Shown: positions 1 to 11,953 of the stretch, in pieces
Layout of the letters: every line of letters begins with the position of its first letter
How positions within the stretch are numbered: position 1 is the first letter of the stretch
Origin: Paracamarosporium sp. OC-R06-R3
Lineage: Eukaryota; Ascomycota; Dothideomycetes; Pleosporales; Didymosphaeriaceae
Direction of reading: 5' to 3'
Length of the DNA: 64,000 bases
NCBI GenBank assembly: GCA_019828545.1
Contig: JACVRA010000203.1
Span: 62,001-126,000, forward strand
The notes under the pieces: generated by a model
The model's input: only the letters and a program-made list of their open reading frames with translations
Told to the model about the DNA's origin: nothing
Databases searched by the model: none
Program-made: the position numbers and the translations under genes

Positions 1-3000
1 GTATTGAAGTTGGGTGTCGTTTCCTGGTTCTGACTCGGGGGGCCGCGATACTCTGATGGGTCAGGTGCCAGTATGGGATCGGTCGACTTGGTGTCTGGGT
101 GGACTTCGATGCCCTCTTGTGCTTCAAGATCCGACCTACTACGGTTGCGAGAGAATTTCAAGGAGTCATTGTCACCACCTGGACGATCAATGGGTGACCA
201 GCCTGCCACACTGCCAGCAACGATACCGGCCATGACGGTAGCCGGGCCAAAAGCGGAATTCGACCGAGACCTGTTGCGGCGGCGACTCCTCGAGTCGGGG
301 GTCGGCGGTGCAGGTGAGCCCTCGTGATCAATGTGAGATCCATTGTTGGGTGTTCCCGGCAGGGATTGGCTGGATCTGGACCGAGAGAAGATCTCGCGAG
401 GGTGCTCAATCTTGAACTTGAGGTTGCTAAGACGTCCGCCACGAACCCTCTTGATGAAGGCGAGCTCATCGCGAATCTCAAGGAGGCCTTGGTTCCACTG
501 GTACTCATCCGAAACGACTACTTCGGGAGTTCGCTTGCGCTTGAGGAATGAGGGAATGCAACGCCTAACTAGCTCATCGGGAACCAGTCGTACTATGACA
601 CCTACAACAAGCGACAGAGCTCCCAGGACGATGGAGTACGCCCATTGCGCACCATTGATCCTAGTAACGGAGAACGCAGTACCGCCGACGAAAACGATCA
701 GCGTCTGCCCGCCGATCATGATCAGCAGAATGACAATGAAGAACCAGTTGTGTGTGATGCCTTCGAATACGTTGAAACGGTTGTCCAGGCGCCGGTTGTT
801 CAGAGAGTTGAAGATTTGCATCCAAACGAAGGTATTGAAGACTAGAGTAGGCATGCGCGCCTTCTCTTCCGGAGAGTCATAGGAGAGGATTTTCTCGCCA
901 GCAAAATAGAGAATCAACGTAACCACGAGCTGATAGATTGACTGCCCGATGATCATCTTCCACATGTTCAAAGTAATCAACGGCGCAGACTTCGGATCGG
1001 GCTTGCGGTTGAGAAGGCTACGTGTCGGTGGATCAGTGGCAAGTGCCAGAGCAGCAAAGGTGTCCATGATGAGGTTGACCCAAAGCAATTGCACGGCAGT
1101 AAGGACAGACTCTTGATCCTCGCTGGACACAGCCGAGATGAAGGTAAGAAGAACGGCAGTGATGTTGACGGTGATCTGGAATTGCAGGAACTTCTTGACC
1201 GCGTCGTTGACAGCCCGTCCCCACAGAAGTGCTTTGACGATGGATGCAAAGTTGTCGTCCATAAGAATGATAGCGGAAGCCTCTTTGGCAACTTCGGTTC
1301 CTGCAATGCCCATAGAGAAACCAACATCGGCGGTCTTCAAAGCAGGTGCGTCATTCGTACCGTCTCCAGTGACTGCGACGGTCTCGCCCAGTTCTTTGAG
1401 CCGCTTCACAAGTCTGCGCTTGTCTTCCGGACTGGAGCGAGCAAGGACACATAGCTTCGGAATCGCAGCATCCATATCCCGCTTTGAGAGTGTCCTGAAA
1501 GTGGGACCTTCCATGACCAGTCCGCCAGGCACAAGAATTCCGCAGTCTTCAGCGATCGCCTTGGCAGTCAAGACGTTGTCACCCGTCACCATGCGCACGT
1601 ATACTCCAGCATTCTGGCAGTCTTTGACAGCTTCGCGCACACCATTTCGTAGCGGATCCTGAATACCAACGATCGCTAGGAATGCCATCTTCTTGAAGAC
1701 ATCTTCAAATACCGCTTGGCTGGCATCGTCTTCGGCTTTGCGCGCATCCCGAGGCGGCCAGCTCTCGAAGTCACGATACACAAGACCAATTGTTCGTAGC
1801 GATCGCGATGCGTAGGTGTTGATGATTTGCTCCAGGGTTTCACGGTTGTCCTCGGAAAGTGGCCTCTCCATCAACTCCTTCGTGGCGTCGGAAACAATAG
1901 TGTCGCATTTACCAAGCAGAATTTCGGAAGCACCCTTGACGTACATCCTGTACCGTCCGTCGGCCAGCTTAGCAACGACGGCGGAGCACTTGATAGCAGA
2001 GTCGAAAGGAACGACCTGAAGAATGTTCGCGTTTGAACGTTCTGTAGAAACAGAACCCATACCAAGATGATCGCGAGCGAAGCCGAGGAGAGCAGTCTCA
2101 GTCTTGGAACCAATGAACGGATCAGGCTCGCCTTCCGGACCTTCAAAAGCCGTGGTATTTTGTACAATGGATTGCTCTAGCAGGTCTTTCACCTCCTTAC
2201 TCAGGTTCGAAACGAATTCCGAGGGAGAAACATCATCAGGGCTTTCGATAGGAGTCTCGAGACTATGTTTTCCTTTGGCACCATCATCAATAGGGGCCGA
2301 AGGACTCGAAGCCTTCAGCTTCTTGTCGCCAAATCGAAGAGCGGTTCCAAGGGTGCCAGATACTACGGTCATCTTGTTTTGGGTCAAAGTGCCCGTCTTG
2401 TCAGAGCAGATAGTCGTAGCGTTACCCATGGTCTCGCAGGATCGCAAAAGTCGTACCAGGTTGTTGTCCTTCAACATACGAGTCGTAGCGAAAGCAAGAG
2501 CAAGCGTGACAGCAAGAGGAAGACCTTCAGGGACCGCCACTACAACAACGGTGATGGCGACAATCAAGATATCTAGGAAGTTCTGACCCTTCTCAGCTGG
2601 CGTATCATCACTAGTCCGGAGCTTGACGAGAAATTCGATGAAGAGGACGACGAACAAGAGAAGTGCGGACGCGCCTCCGAGCTTTGCAATGTAAGTAGCA
2701 AGCGTGTTGAGCTTTGATTGCAGAGGCGTAACCTCGCTCTCTTCACGCAAGGACATCATTGTCTTGCCGTAGCTGGAGTGAATACCGGTGGCGGTAACCA
2801 GGAACGTACCAACACCTTCGGAGACTTTGGCACCTGAGAGAATAAAAGGATCCAGTTTCTTAGTCGGTTCGTGATTTTCGATGGCCCGAAAGACCTCGTC
2901 AGCGGGAGCCTTCTTCAGAAGATCGGATTCACCAGTGGCGGAGGACTCGTCACACTTGACGCCGTGGCCTTGAATGAGGATACCGTCCACAGGTACCATG

Positions 3001-4196
3001 TCACCGGGTTCCAGATTGACCACATCGCCGACGAGAATATCGTATACAGAAATCTCGCGTAGTTTTCCAGATCGAATAGCCTTGACATAACGGTCGTCTT
3101 TCTTCTTGTTCAATTTGACGAATTGACGTTCCTTTTGCCAGTCATTCAATGCACCGACTACAACGACAATAACAATGGCAACGATGATGGCTACGCCTTC
3201 TACCCACTCAACCTTGGGCATACCGGGCTCGTGTTTGACGCCGAAAGTTTGGTAAAGGCCGAGGGCTAATGAGATAACGGCAGCAATCGTAAGAAGAATG
3301 AGGACTTTGTCGTTGTAAGCTATCCAGGCCAACTGGAGGATGTTTTTCGGTTTTCGCTCAGGTAATCTATTATCGCTAAAGACTCGCTTCCGATCGGTGA
3401 AGGCATCTTTGCCCGGTTCTCGCGGTGAATCGGTGCGTTGGATTTCGTTGTTCGGCGAGGATTTTGGTGCGTGCGTTGAACTCGGTGTAGTTGCTTCTTC
3501 AAACGAGATGGTGCCGTCGACGCGCTGCTCGTCGACACTGAGACCAGATTTCCGGTCGGACTTCAGGCCCCTTTCGAGCCCATCTAAACCACCTAATGCA
3601 TGAAACGCGCTCAAGCTTTTAGGGTTGTATAGTTTGCCCAATTGGCCCGGAGAAAACGCAAAGGGATTATTTTCGACTTGGAAATCGGCTTCGGTGCCGG
3701 GATCTGGACGCAGCGCATCTTTATCATTTATTATGCCGTTGGCGTGCTGGTCTCCACGCACGGTCTCGCCCTGTGAGGAGGGAATATACGTGCCGCTGGA
3801 CGTGGACTCGCCGTTCTCGGTATCGAACGAGTTCCCGCGCGAGCGTCCGGGGACGGACAGGAAGCCCTGGGAGGAAGTCCCCCAATTCGAAGGGGACGAG
3901 ACATTGTGAGGAGATGTCGGTCTGCTCTCGCCGCTCTTACGGCTTTCAAACGAATTGGTAGCACGAAGCTCGGCGGTGGGCTGCTTGGACGAACTCGGAG
4001 AGACGTCTCCATTGCCGTCGTTGTGTGGGGATGAGGATGAGCGGTTGTCCTGCAGCTCGCCCAATGGCACAGAGTCTCCCATGGTAGTGTCGTTTGGGTT
4101 GACAGCCGAAGTGTCTATGGTTATGGTGGGAGCCCTCTGTCGCCTGGTAGGACCTGGAGAAGGCGTATCCCGCGCCGCGACGTCTTTATCAGCCAT
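1..4196 (-). CDS. PMC1: PMC1-type P-type Ca2+-ATPase (vacuolar calcium pump), C-terminus cut by window edge
   Basis: P2B-type calcium ATPase. By family it exchanges cytosolic Ca2+ for H+ into the vacuole. The frame is open without intron from the ATG at 4196-4194 to base 1, about 1398 codons; the stop lies outside the window and few residues can be missing, since the frame is already in a Ser/Pro-rich tail. In order: a Ser/Pro-rich cytosolic N-terminus of about 270 residues, first membrane pair (ILLTIAAVISLALGLY; GVAIIVAIVIVVVVGALND), actuator loop with TGES, membrane segment with PEGLPLAV, phosphorylation motif DKTGTLTQ (Asp about residue 599), nucleotide domain with KGASE, hinge TGDGTNDAPAL, and the C-terminal membrane domain (NLIMDTFAALALATDPP). 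All catalytic motifs are intact. Family membership is certain; the organelle is inferred from the PMC1 subfamily. Confidence 0.95.
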   Translation of the reverse strand, partial: MADKDVAARDTPSPGPTRRQRAPTITIDTSAVNPNDTTMGDSVPLGELQDNRSSSSPHNDGNGDVSPSSSKQPTAELRATNSFESRKSGESRPTSPHNVSSPSNWGTSSQGFLSVPGRSRGNSFDTENGESTSSGTYIPSSQGETVRGDQHANGIINDKDALRPDPGTEADFQVENNPFAFSPGQLGKLYNPKSLSAFHALGGLDGLERGLKSDRKSGLSVDEQRVDGTISFEEATTPSSTHAPKSSPNNEIQRTDSPREPGKDAFTDRKRVFSDNRLPERKPKNILQLAWIAYNDKVLILLTIAAVISLALGLYQTFGVKHEPGMPKVEWVEGVAIIVAIVIVVVVGALNDWQKERQFVKLNKKKDDRYVKAIRSGKLREISVYDILVGDVVNLEPGDMVPVDGILIQGHGVKCDESSATGESDLLKKAPADEVFRAIENHEPTKKLDPFILSGAKVSEGVGTFLVTATGIHSSYGKTMMSLREESEVTPLQSKLNTLATYIAKLGGASALLLFVVLFIEFLVKLRTSDDTPAEKGQNFLDILIVAITVVVVAVPEGLPLAVTLALAFATTRMLKDNNLVRLLRSCETMGNATTICSDKTGTLTQNKMTVVSGTLGTALRFGDKKLKASSPSAPIDDGAKGKHSLETPIESPDDVSPSEFVSNLSKEVKDLLEQSIVQNTTAFEGPEGEPDPFIGSKTETALLGFARDHLGMGSVSTERSNANILQVVPFDSAIKCSAVVAKLADGRYRMYVKGASEILLGKCDTIVSDATKELMERPLSEDNRETLEQIINTYASRSLRTIGLVYRDFESWPPRDARKAEDDASQAVFEDVFKKMAFLAIVGIQDPLRNGVREAVKDCQNAGVYVRMVTGDNVLTAKAIAEDCGILVPGGLVMEGPTFRTLSKRDMDAAIPKLCVLARSSPEDKRRLVKRLKELGETVAVTGDGTNDAPALKTADVGFSMGIAGTEVAKEASAIILMDDNFASIVKALLWGRAVNDAVKKFLQFQITVNITAVLLTFISAVSSEDQESVLTAVQLLWVNLIMDTFAALALATDPPTRSLLNRKPDPKSAPLITLNMWKMIIGQSIYQLVVTLILYFAGEKILSYDSPEEKARMPTLVFNTFVWMQIFNSLNNRRLDNRFNVFEGITHNWFFIVILLIMIGGQTLIVFVGGTAFSVTRINGAQWAYSIVLGALSLVVGVIVRLVPDELVRRCIPSFLKRKRTPEVVVSDEYQWNQGLLEIRDELAFIKRVRGGRLSNLKFKIEHPREIFSRSRSSQSLPGTPNNGSHIDHEGSPAPPTPDSRSRRRNRSRSNSAFGPATVMAGIVAGSVAGWSPIDRPGGDNDSLKFSRNRSRSDLEAQEGIEVHPDTKSTDPILAPDPSEYRGPPSQNQETTPNFN

Positions 4197-4620
4197 GAGG
4201 ACGCCTTGCAGATGACAGGGGCCGCGTATTGGGGCTGTACGAGAGGAACAGGTAGGCTATGCTGGCCAAGCGATGGGAGCAGAAGAATGGACTAGGGCGC
4301 TTCGCCGGTGTGATGACGGACAAGCATGCGGCTAGGCGCGCAGCTTGGTATATACGCGGGGAGGGAAGACTCGGAGGCGAATGGCGAAGGACGAAGGGCG
4401 AGGCTGAGTGCGGTTGAGAGTATCGCGGCTTCCTCGACGGTAGCGAGGAAGGAGGTTTTGGCGGCTAGGCAGAGCAATGATCAGCAGACGCGCGATTGGT
4501 GACGGGCGAGGGCCAGCGCGTCTGGGATGTGTACACAGCCTCCTAGACTTACCTGGGCGCCTGTTAGCGGGTTGTTGTTGAAAGAGCTATAAAGCGACCC
4601 ACGGCTGCCCCGTCTCGGCG
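4197..4620 (-). promoter_or_regulatory. Probable 5' leader of the Ca2+-ATPase with a candidate 5'-UTR intron
   Basis: On the minus strand a strong donor CAG|GTAAGT sits at 4552 and an acceptor ending GCCTAG at 4465, preceded by a GCTGATC branch-like site. This would be an 88-nt intron about 270 nt upstream of the ATG. No coding sequence is recognisable. A leader intron fits the gene spacing, but it is inferred from splice consensus only. Confidence 0.35.
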
Positions 4621-7600
4621 CTTGCGTGGTGGATGGCGAAAAGGTGTTTCTGGGCCACGTGAAGCTCCCAACACAGCTGAAAACGGCGTGCTACCGAGGA
4701 TAGAGGACTGGGTCTATGACGGCGAGGGAGGGTCGGCGTGGCAGTGTTGGACGCAGCACATGCCAGGAAGCAGACGGAGGGTGGATGAGCAGTCACAGAG
4801 GCAGCGTGTCGGGGCGGGCAGGGCAGGACAGCGGCAGCCAGACGAGCATTGAGGGACGACCCGGGATGTCCAGACGAGAATCGAGGGCGATTCACGGTGC
4901 TCTTGATCCCGGGGCTCCTCTCGCTGGGCGGTGGGAGTGTTTGATGCACTGCCCCAACGCCCAGCCGCCTTGGGCCTAGCGCGCCCGAGCTTTCTTGGGC
5001 CTAGCTTGGCCGCCGCACCTTCGGGCTGCCGTCGAGGCCCTGCTGCGGCCCTGTGCCTCGAAACCACTGCCACTGCGTTTCGCTCCCCACACTGCCGCCG
5101 TTGGCCCTGCGCGACGTACAGGGCGGCCTGCCAGGCGGCCGTCGCCATCGCGCGCGCCTCGGGGCTGTTGTCGTGCTCTGCGCTCGTGAGATGAGGCCAA
5201 GCGGCGGCCGCGTCAGGGCACACAGGACACACAGGCCGTCATTCGCGCGAGGCGCTCCCAAAGTGTCGTGCATGCCAAGCCCACGATGCCCCCGATTCGC
5301 CGCCGCCAGCACTGCCCGCTCGCCCTCCGCCTAACATGTCCACTCAACCCGCACGGCGCCGGCTCCTGTCTACACCCACTAGCTCCCGCGGCTCAATTCC
5401 AAGCTTCACTCCTGGCGCTCAGCGTCCATCCGCGCCGCTGCCAATCCCCGCCAAGCGCGCGCATCTTGGAAGGCCACTCTCCGCTGCGTCTGTGCTGCGC
5501 GGCGGGCATCAGAAAGACCGTGGCCAGTTGCGTCGGCGGCGCCCGCCTCCCCCCGGCCTCCCCCCGGCCAAGCATTGTGCAAATCTCTCCATGACTCTAT
5601 TGCCTCAACCTCAAAAACCACGCACTCGCCATGCCTTGGTCCAATGCATAGCCCCGAACCTGGGCATGACAGCGAAGACCGTCCGTGGAGCCTCTTCCAA
5701 AGCCTGTTTGGGCACGGCCTGACCCCCGCCGATTGTCAGGTCAGCGTCAGAAGACGCAGACACTTCCACGACACGCTGCAGTTTACCCTGCGGTCACTCG
5801 CTCGCATTGTTGTCAACGCTTGATACACACAACACATGCCGTCACCAATCAGCTCTGCGCCCTTGGCAGGGGAACCTTTGCCTCTTGCCTCTAGTGCCCG
5901 GTGGCGGCTGTATACAACTGTCTCGTTTGCACCTGGGATGACGCATTTCTTCCTGAATTTTGCTCCTCGGGGCTCTCAGATGCGATACGCGCCGCTTCCC
6001 GCCTTCTCATTCTCGGCAGATTGCTCTTCGTTGTTACTCATGTCCCTCGTACCGAGTGATGCACACGGCAGCTAACCCCGCCAGCACACCATTGCTAAAC
6101 GCAGCACGAACACGTGGTAAACCCCACGCCCTTTTCACAGAGCACCGTAAGCAAACAGTCCCTGGTCATGTGTCGGGTTTACCGCCATCTCCACTGTTAC
6201 CCAATGATCAGCGAGCGTTAAGCGGCCTGCAAGAGGGACTGCATCTTCACACCACAACAGCAACAAACTAGCCACGTCTGTCATCATTCTCCTCTATCTC
6301 AGGCGCTCACAAACCATGCGTGTTTTCTTATCGTACATGACCAAATCTGCCTCTATCACACGGCTGACTTGCACATGCTAATAGGCCCAGATGCTTGCTT
6401 CAATATCAATCCTAGCTTTGTGAGCCACGGTTCGCGCTTCCATCGTCCCTCCATTCTCCATATCGCGTACGCTACTATTTTGATGTCCGATACCAGCATG
6501 GTGGTTGAGACATTCTGCACGACCGATTCGCCCCCAAAACTCTATTCTTGTCTCGTACAATGGTACCTGCATACTGGCCCCCAGCACCCCGCATTTATCG
6601 CGCTCCAAAAACAGCTCCCTCGCCCCGCGAAACACAAGGTTTTCAAGGGTGGTATTTACGGCACGGATACGATCGTTCCCTTCTCCACTCAACCATGTTT
6701 TGCACTCTATTCTTCAACATGCTCGATTTAGGAATCCAACATGGAATGCCTTGCATCCAAGGCTCGCTGCGTCTACGGGAACGTCTTGACCCGTTCTCTA
6801 GATAGCCATTCGTCGGCATTTGCAGAACGGACTTTCGTTAGGTTTCGAGAATAGACAACGTCCATCGGCAGCCTCGCAGAAGTTCCTATAACCAGGTTCG
6901 CTAACTGCTGGCCATGCGCTTGAGCGGCACAGTTCGCATCGGTGGCGTTGTTGGCCCGATAAAGCATTGATCCTGGCGCTTAACATGTAGGCGGCACAGT
7001 TCGAGAAGGTCACTATCTCGGTAGTAACAACCGCGCCTTTGTAATGAATTACTGCATGTGAATGCCTCTGATAGGTAGCATAGCCCCTGCTCTATCAACA
7101 ACATTCATATACATGGTCTGCAACCGGTCTGCCTCATGGGCTGATGCGACGTCCTTCTTACCGATGATTTCGTGTGCTCTCTCATATATTGCTGCAGAAG
7201 CCATTCCATCTCAGTCAGCCTTGCGCTACTGCCGCGGAGGACATTGCCCCGAGACGAGGTAGTATAGTTAGCAGGTAGGTCCAAGCCGATATGTCCTCCC
7301 CTTGAATCAGACCAAGCATACCAATCTTTGCGCAACTGCACGCATTTCATCTCAGTTCTTCACTACCGTCACCATCCATGCCCTCACTACCAGAAGGACT
7401 TCTTTTTTCTCTGCCGCTTGCTCGTTGTTTCCCCAGTCCCTCACCAATCATTGCTCCACGGGACCAAGCCACACGCACACCCTACATACTCAACATTCTA
7501 CACACCCTCTACGCCGCTTACACACACGCCGCGCTCGGCCTCCACATCCGCGAATACGAGACCGACTGAGCCCAACCTGTGTTTTGCCCTTCGCTTCACC

Positions 7601-9549
7601 ATGCACACGCCACACACCTACTCGCTCGCCGAAGGTCCCAGCGAATCCAACAACAAACCCTTCACATTGTGATGCGGCCAGCGCGGCGGCAGCGCAGCGT
7701 TAGCAGCACGGGTTCCCAAGTGTGACATCTGAATGACACACGGTGCTGATGGGTCACGTTGCGCATCGTCAGAGCACACCGCGCCATCCAACAGTGTGGC
7801 ATACCCAACTAGCAGCAAAAGCACAGCTAACCTAGCCCAGGCTTACGCCCGCTCGTGATGGACTTGGGTGACAGGGCTGAGCTACACCCGCGCTGGGCTG
7901 AACCGGTGAGGAACATGTGCCTTGGATGTCAGGCAGCGAGCGTCCTCCCAGCTGGGAGGACGATAGGGCTGAGTCGATCTGCAGGGGCGAGGGCTAGGGT
8001 TGTGACCCGACCGGTCAAGGGAGCGTATGTGCCTTGTTTTTCAGGCACGAAGGTCTGGTGTTGCTTCTGGGCGTGGTAGGGCTGAGTTGCTTGGCAGGTG
8101 TGGAGGGGCGTTGTTAAGTGTTTGCGTGGGATGGTTTGGATCGAAAGATATGTGGCGCGGTTAGTGGGCGGTGGTATAGTCTCACCTTTTTTGCTTTCTG
8201 TGTGTTTTGCTCGGATCTGGTATTTGTTTTTCTGGGAGCGGTTTGATGGGTTGCTTCACCGGGAGCTTTTGTCTCCCAATCCCAATCAAATTCGTGGCAG
8301 AATACTCCATGTTAAATACTAATATCAGCATGCGAGCATGCACATAGCATACGCAATCGCTGCACTGCATGATATGACTCTCTACTTCAATGGTTCTTCT
8401 CCTAATCTCAAGACTACGCACCTTGTACAATTCGTAGAGCTAATTCCATCTTTTCTTTTATTTTCTTTTTTAGATCTATGTTTCTCGCCGTTTGGACGGG
8501 TTATGTCCCTTTGTGCATTTGAGCTAGGGATGAATTATGTGTAAGTAATGCTAGTGCGAGTTGTACGTGTTCGGAAGGAGATGCATGCCGCCGTTCAGTA
8601 CAGGCGTAGTCCGTGTAACTTCAAGGTTCACTTGACAACGAAGCAAACCATGAATTAGTGTAGTCAGCTGCGTGCTCGCTAGCCAAGGAAATGACGCAGT
8701 TCGCTATATTGGTGGGCTATGGTGCAGAAATAATGCATGTTTTGGTGACTTGCTTGTGTGATGGTGTAGGTTTGATCTAAACTGCTAGTACATGGGATGA
8801 AGAAATTGACTTCATTATGGAATTCCACAGAGCAATTTCGTCGCTGGCTACTATCTTCTGATTTGACATGCTAATCTGGGGAAACAGTGCTAAGTGGATA
8901 GTTTGGACACGTATGTGAGCTGTGTTGTTCATCTCTGTACTACACTGTGTTCATATTTTCTTTCTTTTAGATAAAGGACCGCAGTCTCTTGGGAGCATCT
9001 CACAAATGCCGCACCTAGAAAGGGACAAGAGCCCCATAGACATGGGTGATTGCTTACTTGCTGGCATCAGCGTTTAGGTACGACATGAGTCTATCACATA
9101 TTTCCGCTAGTAATCCTCTTCTCACCTGCTGAAGCCACGCTCATGTCGTCCAAATCAAGTTACACTTACACCATGCATACACTAACACTCGCTCATTTCT
9201 CCTACGTACAAAGTCTTTTACCGCCTCATCCGCAGACAAGGCAGACTGCTGATGTCGGGCAAAGTCTCGTCGCCCAAAATCCGTCCCACCACCGAGTATA
9301 TGCGCCTGTGACACGTCATGCAATCAAAACCACTCCCAACAGTGTCGCCATCCAAGGCTCAGCTTGAACGATGTAAACGGCTTCGGCGACATTAAGCTTG
9401 GATAATATCGCCGGGTCGGGCCAAGCAGCGAAACCCGCAACTTAAATCGTCAGCACTGCCCTTCCGCACCATCCCGCGGCACACCGCATCGCATGCCCAT
9501 TTCCCATCCCGCTCGTCCAAGGCATCGCCACGATCTTGGGTCCGAAACC
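4621..9549. other. Long stretch without recognisable gene
   Basis: About 4.9 kb between the Ca2+-ATPase leader and the 3' end of the VBA-type transporter. The first part (about 4.6-5.6 kb) is GC-rich and carries many overlapping short frames on both strands; none has family resemblance or consistent splice sites. About 5.8-7.7 kb is rich in C and A on the plus strand. About 7.87-8.1 kb has faint tandem similarity. From 8.2 kb on it is ordinary AT-leaning intergenic sequence. Possible contents are decayed repeats, a long promoter or a non-coding transcript; none can be shown here. Confidence 0.5.
7865..8100. repeat. Degenerate tandem similarity, about 90-112 bp spacing
   Basis: The string AGGGCTGAG occurs at about 7872, 7964 and 8077. 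The longer block CCGGT...ATGTGCCTTG...TCAGGCA..GCGA occurs at about 7902 and again at about 8012, spaced about 112 bp with many substitutions. This looks like an old duplicated segment. No coding function is seen. Confidence 0.4.
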
Positions 9550-11697
9550 CTAAGATTCAGACTCTGCGTCGTCGTCGTCGCCGAGATCGCCCTTCTTGGG
9601 CTTCAAGTTCGGTAGCCTGACTGTAAACACCAATATATTGACTACGACGAATATGGCAATGGCCGAGATGAAGGTGACGCGCAGACTGCGGCCATATGCA
9701 TCGATCACTGTGTGTTTCGTTAGCTTGGGGGGCTGTGTAGAAGATGGTGGGTCCGGAAGCGGGGCCCTCCGCATTACACAAGATCGTGAAGGCATTTGGA
9801 ATATTGGCGGAGATAGCATAGCACCAAGTGCATGGTGTGTTGAGTGTGGTAAGAAAAACTAGGGCAAGAACGTACCTTGGTGTTGGTGCTTGGGGTCGAG
9901 GTCGAGAATGGAACGGACGGATTTGCGTACGGTGAGAATGATCTATATCGCAGAAATGTTAGTATTCACTTTTATGATATCTACTCAGAAGATGCGAATA
10001 CAGTAGGTGGAAACAGTAGAAGAAGACAAGACAGGTGACCTACATCTTCCTTGTGTCGCCCCGTAACAAGTGCGTTGAGGTACGCCGTTAATGCGTTCTG
10101 CAACACCAAACTGCTCAGTGCAACACCCATCACTGTGCCTAGCTGCCTCCACAAGATCAACGTACTCGTCATCACGGCTTGGTCTTCTTGTGTACTTGTT
10201 GCAAGCACGCCAACCATCGTCGCCGGATAGCTCAAACCCTGTCCTAAACTCGGAGGTACAAGAAACAGTGTCGCAAGCCAGGTCGGAATGCCATCCCACA
10301 TGACAGACAGCAGCACGCCGCCTATGAGCATGCTGAGCGATCCAACGACAATAAGCCATGTCATGCGTCCCGTGGCGGTCATAATGAAGCCCGAAGATAC
10401 ACCGCAGATCATGAGGGCCAGCGAGGGTCCAGCAAGACGGAAACCGGATAACGAAGCTGTTTCGAGCTTTACGGCTTGAAAATAGAGTGGCGCGTTAAAT
10501 ATGATGGCATTGATGCCGATGTTGGCGAGAAAGTTGTTGAAGACGAGGGTACCTCTTGGACGGGAAAAGAGTAGGTACATGGGCATAACAGGCCTCGCAG
10601 CCTTGTGTTCAACACGGAAGAGCACTGCGCTAGATATCACGGCGACCACGAGCGAAACGATGACAAAGGGGTGTTTCCAAGGGAACACATTGCCTCCTAG
10701 GTTCAGACCTGCAATGAGAAACGCGACGGAGCCGGTTAGAAGTATAGAACCTGCAATGTCGAAGCCCCTCAGGGCATCTCTGAAACCCTGACCAGATCGC
10801 TGAGCCAAGTTTGGTCCAAGAGTGGATGGTGTAGTGAGGTACCCGTTGATGAAAATAGCAATGAAGAATGGGATTTGAATGGCAAAGGTAAGCCTCCATC
10901 CCAGTTTATCGCAAAGAAAGCCACCGAAAGCAGCGCCTAAGGTCGAACCGCTTCCGTAAAAGAGGTTGATGTATGCTTGGTACGTACTCCGCACCTGGAT
11001 GCTGACAAGGTCATTGATGATGATGTTTCCCATGGAAAGGACTGCTGCTGCACCGATACCGCAGAAAGCTCTCGCAGCAATGAAGCTTCCGATGCTTTGC
11101 GCGAGGGCACACCATCCCGTCGTGGCCGCAAGAAACAATACTCCAGAGAGGTACAGTGAACGTCTTCCGAATGTATCAGACAATCTGCCAAAAAGAGGCT
11201 GTAGAGACGTTGAGGTAAGCAAGAATGCAGTGGATAGCCATGATGCTGAATTGGAAGCATTGAAATATGACGTTATCACTGGATGACTTGACGCCATGAG
11301 TGTGGAATCGAACATTGCAATCTACTCCGAAGTTAGATTTCTTCAAAATTGAGAAACCATACAGCCAGTGATATGAACTTACAAAATAGCCCATGAACAC
11401 TCCGCCAATTATGCATCGGAATTTTGTCCTCGACAGACCTGCAAGAAGTCCATCTTCGCCAAAAACACCAGGCTCATCCGGTTGATCAGGCGAGACCTCT
11501 TGGTCAGGAGCAAGCCAATGGCTGCTTGAATAGCTTCTCTGTTTTCCTAAGGCGGGAAACTGAGGTGCTGTAAGAGCACCCTGTGCTACCTCTGCATCTT
11601 GAATATCGTCCTCGTAAACGGCTGACTCGCTGGGTCGGTCCGAGAATTGTGGACGCAGCAGCGGTGTCCGCTCTGAGGCGTTGTGTTGGCCTGGCAT
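9550..11697 (-). CDS. MFS transporter, vacuolar basic amino acid (VBA/DHA2-like) type
   Basis: Four exons: 11383-11697, 10044-11321, 9876-9942 and 9550-9707, giving 605 aa. Introns have GTAAGT, GTAGGT and GTACGT donors and TCTAAC, TACTAAC and GCTAAC branch sites; phases agree. The start is the ATG at 11697, followed by a cytosolic head of about 95 residues. The transporter begins IGGVFMGYFIAMFDSTLMASSHPVI..., has the MFS signature GRLSDTFGRRS after helix 2, and ends in a last helix followed by an acidic tail (GDDDDAESES). Relatives in yeast (Vba1-3) move basic amino acids into vacuoles. The head carries ERTPLL, a dileucine motif of the vacuolar AP-3 type. Substrate and location are inferred. 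It diverges from the glutamine amidotransferase gene with 256 bp between starts. Confidence 0.88.
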
Positions 11698-11953
11698 TAA
11701 CAGTGATCAGAGGTGAACAACAGCTCAATTGCCCCCAGAACGGAAAAGAAAATGATGCCGTTGGAGCACGAGGGCAGGTGAAGGATCGACCATCACTCCG
11801 AGAGCACTCCGAGTGGTTTGCGTGACAAAGCAGCTCTCCACAGCTAAGCCGTTCTGCGTTAGAACCTCAAACGTCCCCAGATTGCCTCTTATCGCATCGC
11901 ATCAGTACCTGTAGCATCGTTTTCCCTCGAATCATTTTTTCGTGTGTTTAGAG
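11698..11953. promoter_or_regulatory. Shared divergent promoter region
   Basis: A 256-bp gap separates the start codons of the VBA-type transporter (minus) and the glutamine amidotransferase (plus). Any promoter elements of the two genes must sit here or inside the genes. Co-regulation is possible but not shown. Confidence 0.5.

Noticed and set aside
4587..5722. Cluster of overlapping frames of 60-172 aa on both strands
   Set aside because: GC-rich sequence has few stops; the frames share no likeness with any family and overlap each other in every register.
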